17,379 nt of DNA from Desulfobacterales bacterium (lineage in GTDB: Bacteria; Desulfobacterota; Desulfobacteria; Desulfobacterales; JAHEIW01): positions 1 to 17,379 of the forward strand of contig JAQYWI010000117.1 of NCBI GenBank assembly GCA_030145015.1, read 5' to 3'. A model generated the notes under the pieces. That model saw nothing but the letters and a program-made list of their open reading frames with translations. It did not search any database and was not told where the DNA came from. Within the stretch, counting starts at the first letter, position 1, and every line of letters begins with the position of its first letter. Made by a program: the position numbers and the translations under genes. Below are positions 15,888-17,379 of the stretch, piece by piece.

Positions 15888-17129
15888 ATGGGCCTTATCA
15901 CCCTTATCAATTCCCGCATCATTGACTGCACGGGCAAGGATCCCATTGAAAACGGAACGGTCGTCATCGAGGGGGATCGCATCAAAGAGGTGTTGAACAC
16001 GGCACCCGGACCGCTGCCCGACGGGGTTGAAAAGATCGACTGCAGGGGTAAAACCTTACTGCCCGGGCTCATTGATGCCCATGTTCACATCGGGTCGGTG
16101 GATGCCACATTCACCGAACAGCAGCGCAAAAATTTTACTTCCACCCTGGTCATCAAAGCCGTTAAAAATTTAAAAGACACGCTCGACCAGGGATTTACCT
16201 CCATCCGGGACGCCGGCGGAGCCGACCCGGGTTTCAGGCAGGCTGTTGCCGATGGCCTCGTGCCCGGTCCGCGCCTGTTTGTATGCGGACGCATCATCTC
16301 ACAAACCGGCGGGCATGCAGACGGGCGTCTGCCAACGGAATCCTATCGACCCGTTGAGCATATGGCCGGCACCATGTCCGGAATTTATGACGGCGTTGAT
16401 GCGGTTCGCCGGGCGGCACGCGAACAGATCCGCCAGGGCGTTGACCATCTCAAAGTGATGGCGGGCGGCGGCGCCATGTCGCCGTCTGATGAAATTGATA
16501 CGGCCCAGTACAGCATCGATGAACTTAAGGCTGTCGTATTTGAAGCCGATAATGCCGGGAAATATGTCAGTGCGCATTGCTATTCAGACCGTTCTATCAA
16601 AAATGCCCTGTCAAGCGGCGTAAGAACCATCGAACACGGGAATCTGATGAGCGCCGAGGTGGCCCGGTCCATGAAGGATTCAGGTGCTTATCTCGTTCCG
16701 ACGATCATCACTTATGAGAAGCTGTCGGCGATGGGTCTCGATCTGGGCGCCAGTGAAAACAATATCCGTAAGATCGATCAGGCCCTGGAAAAAGCTTACA
16801 TCGCTTTGAGTCATGCCCAGGAAGCCGGCGTTAAAATCGGCTCGGGCAGCGACCTGCTGGGGCCGATGCAGTGCTACAAAGCCGGTGAGCTTGAATGTCA
16901 GGCCAAAGTCATGGGTCCTATGGGTGCCCTGGTGGCCGCCACCAAAACCAATTCCGAAATCATTCGCCAGGAGCAGACGCTGGGAACCATCGAAGCCGGA
17001 AAATTGGCGGATCTGATTTTAGTTGACGGTGACCCGCTCAGCGACATCACTGTTTTGCAACAATATCAGGAGAAAATTGTCCTGATCATGCAAGGGGGGC
17101 GTGTTTATAAGAACCGGATTCAAAACTGA
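15888..17129 (+). CDS. Metal-dependent amidohydrolase, prolidase/Sgx9260-like
   Basis: This 413-aa enzyme of the amidohydrolase superfamily has a cap-forming N-terminal segment (INSRIIDCTGKDPIENGTVVIEGDRI) leading into LLPGLIDAHVHIG, with metal ligands His65 and His67. Further ligands are Lys189 in LKVMAGGG (the position usually carbamylated), His230 in SAHCYS, His250 in IEHGN and Asp322 in GSGSD. This binuclear arrangement matches the branch containing Xaa-Pro and Xaa-Arg/Lys dipeptidases and N-acyl amino-acid hydrolases. The C-terminal TLGTIEAGKLADLILVDGDPLSDI motif closes the composite beta domain. A strong AAGGAGGGG (15875-15883) precedes the ATG by four bases. No signal peptide is seen, so it is cytoplasmic. 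It lies 90 nt after dctM and probably acts on the imported compound or the HyuAB product. Confidence 0.9.
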   Translation: MGLITLINSRIIDCTGKDPIENGTVVIEGDRIKEVLNTAPGPLPDGVEKIDCRGKTLLPGLIDAHVHIGSVDATFTEQQRKNFTSTLVIKAVKNLKDTLDQGFTSIRDAGGADPGFRQAVADGLVPGPRLFVCGRIISQTGGHADGRLPTESYRPVEHMAGTMSGIYDGVDAVRRAAREQIRQGVDHLKVMAGGGAMSPSDEIDTAQYSIDELKAVVFEADNAGKYVSAHCYSDRSIKNALSSGVRTIEHGNLMSAEVARSMKDSGAYLVPTIITYEKLSAMGLDLGASENNIRKIDQALEKAYIALSHAQEAGVKIGSGSDLLGPMQCYKAGELECQAKVMGPMGALVAATKTNSEIIRQEQTLGTIEAGKLADLILVDGDPLSDITVLQQYQEKIVLIMQGGRVYKNRIQN

Positions 17130-17379
17130 CGGCCTTGCATTTTTAAACCCAATCTACAAAATCCCAAAACTTCGCCTTCCGTTCGCTAATCTTAAATTTT
17201 TGGTACGTTCTTAATGATTCGATGCAGGCACGAATTACACAATTTGGGCACATGCGAAATATTTGAGACTTTCGTATGCATTATTCAATCGGACATTCCA
17301 CAAACTATGGCAAGAAGTCTTCTGTTGCATAATGCCAATATTGACCGAGGACTGTTGGCAACATTGCCCTTCCAGAACG
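17130..17379. other. Terminal stretch with no supported gene
   Basis: No recognisable gene is seen. A + strand frame opens with ATG at 17214 and stays open to the window edge (55 codons). A - strand frame from 17253 to 17143 encodes 36 residues beginning MCPNCVIRACIESL with a CxxC. Neither has a Shine-Dalgarno or recognisable family features, and they overlap, so at most one is real. Composition is A/T-richer than the genes to the left. Confidence 0.4.

Overview
This window looks like chromosomal DNA from a Gram-negative, anaerobic-type bacterium, most likely a member of the Desulfobacterota (a sulfate-reducer-like deltaproteobacterium). The basis is the gene order nrnA-truB-rpsO-pnp-M16 peptidase-dut, protein sequences of that flavour, a TRAP transporter, and intergenic spaces filled with dispersed palindromic and heptad repeats. 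This placement is inference; no 16S gene or other decisive marker is present. All convincing genes lie on the + strand. No tRNA, rRNA, CRISPR array, transposase, integrase or transcription-factor gene was found.

Region 1 (1-7432) is housekeeping. It holds the 3' part of a DHH-family nanoRNase/pAp phosphatase (nrnA), tRNA pseudouridine-55 synthase (truB), ribosomal protein S15 (rpsO, GTG start), polynucleotide phosphorylase (pnp), an M16 zinc peptidase that overlaps pnp by 17 nt, dUTPase (dut), and a WalJ/YycJ-type metallo-beta-lactamase-fold protein. It is the downstream half of the translation/RNA-processing block that usually follows nusA-infB-rbfA.

Region 2 (7433-17129) looks like a catabolic and uptake cassette. 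It holds a lactonase-like metallo-beta-lactamase-fold hydrolase, the two-subunit hydantoinase/oxoprolinase pair hyuA-hyuB (4-nt TTGA overlap), a complete TRAP transporter in the order P-Q-M, and a prolidase-type metal-dependent amidohydrolase. The simplest reading is that the TRAP system imports an organic acid or cyclic amide, HyuAB opens a five-membered lactam or imide ring using ATP, and the amidohydrolase and MBL-fold enzyme cleave related amide or ester bonds. The actual substrate cannot be read from the sequence.

The most unusual feature lies between the genes. At least five intergenic loci carry degenerate tandem repeats with a 7-nt period and/or long imperfect inverted repeats, each with a different heptad. 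Several run right up to the start codons of truB, dut, the WalJ-like gene and hyuA. Those four genes lack a clear Shine-Dalgarno sequence. The genes with conventional leaders (rpsO, pnp, the lactonase-like gene, dctP, dctM and the amidohydrolase) have good ones.

The final 250 bases hold no recognisable gene, only two unsupported short reading frames.
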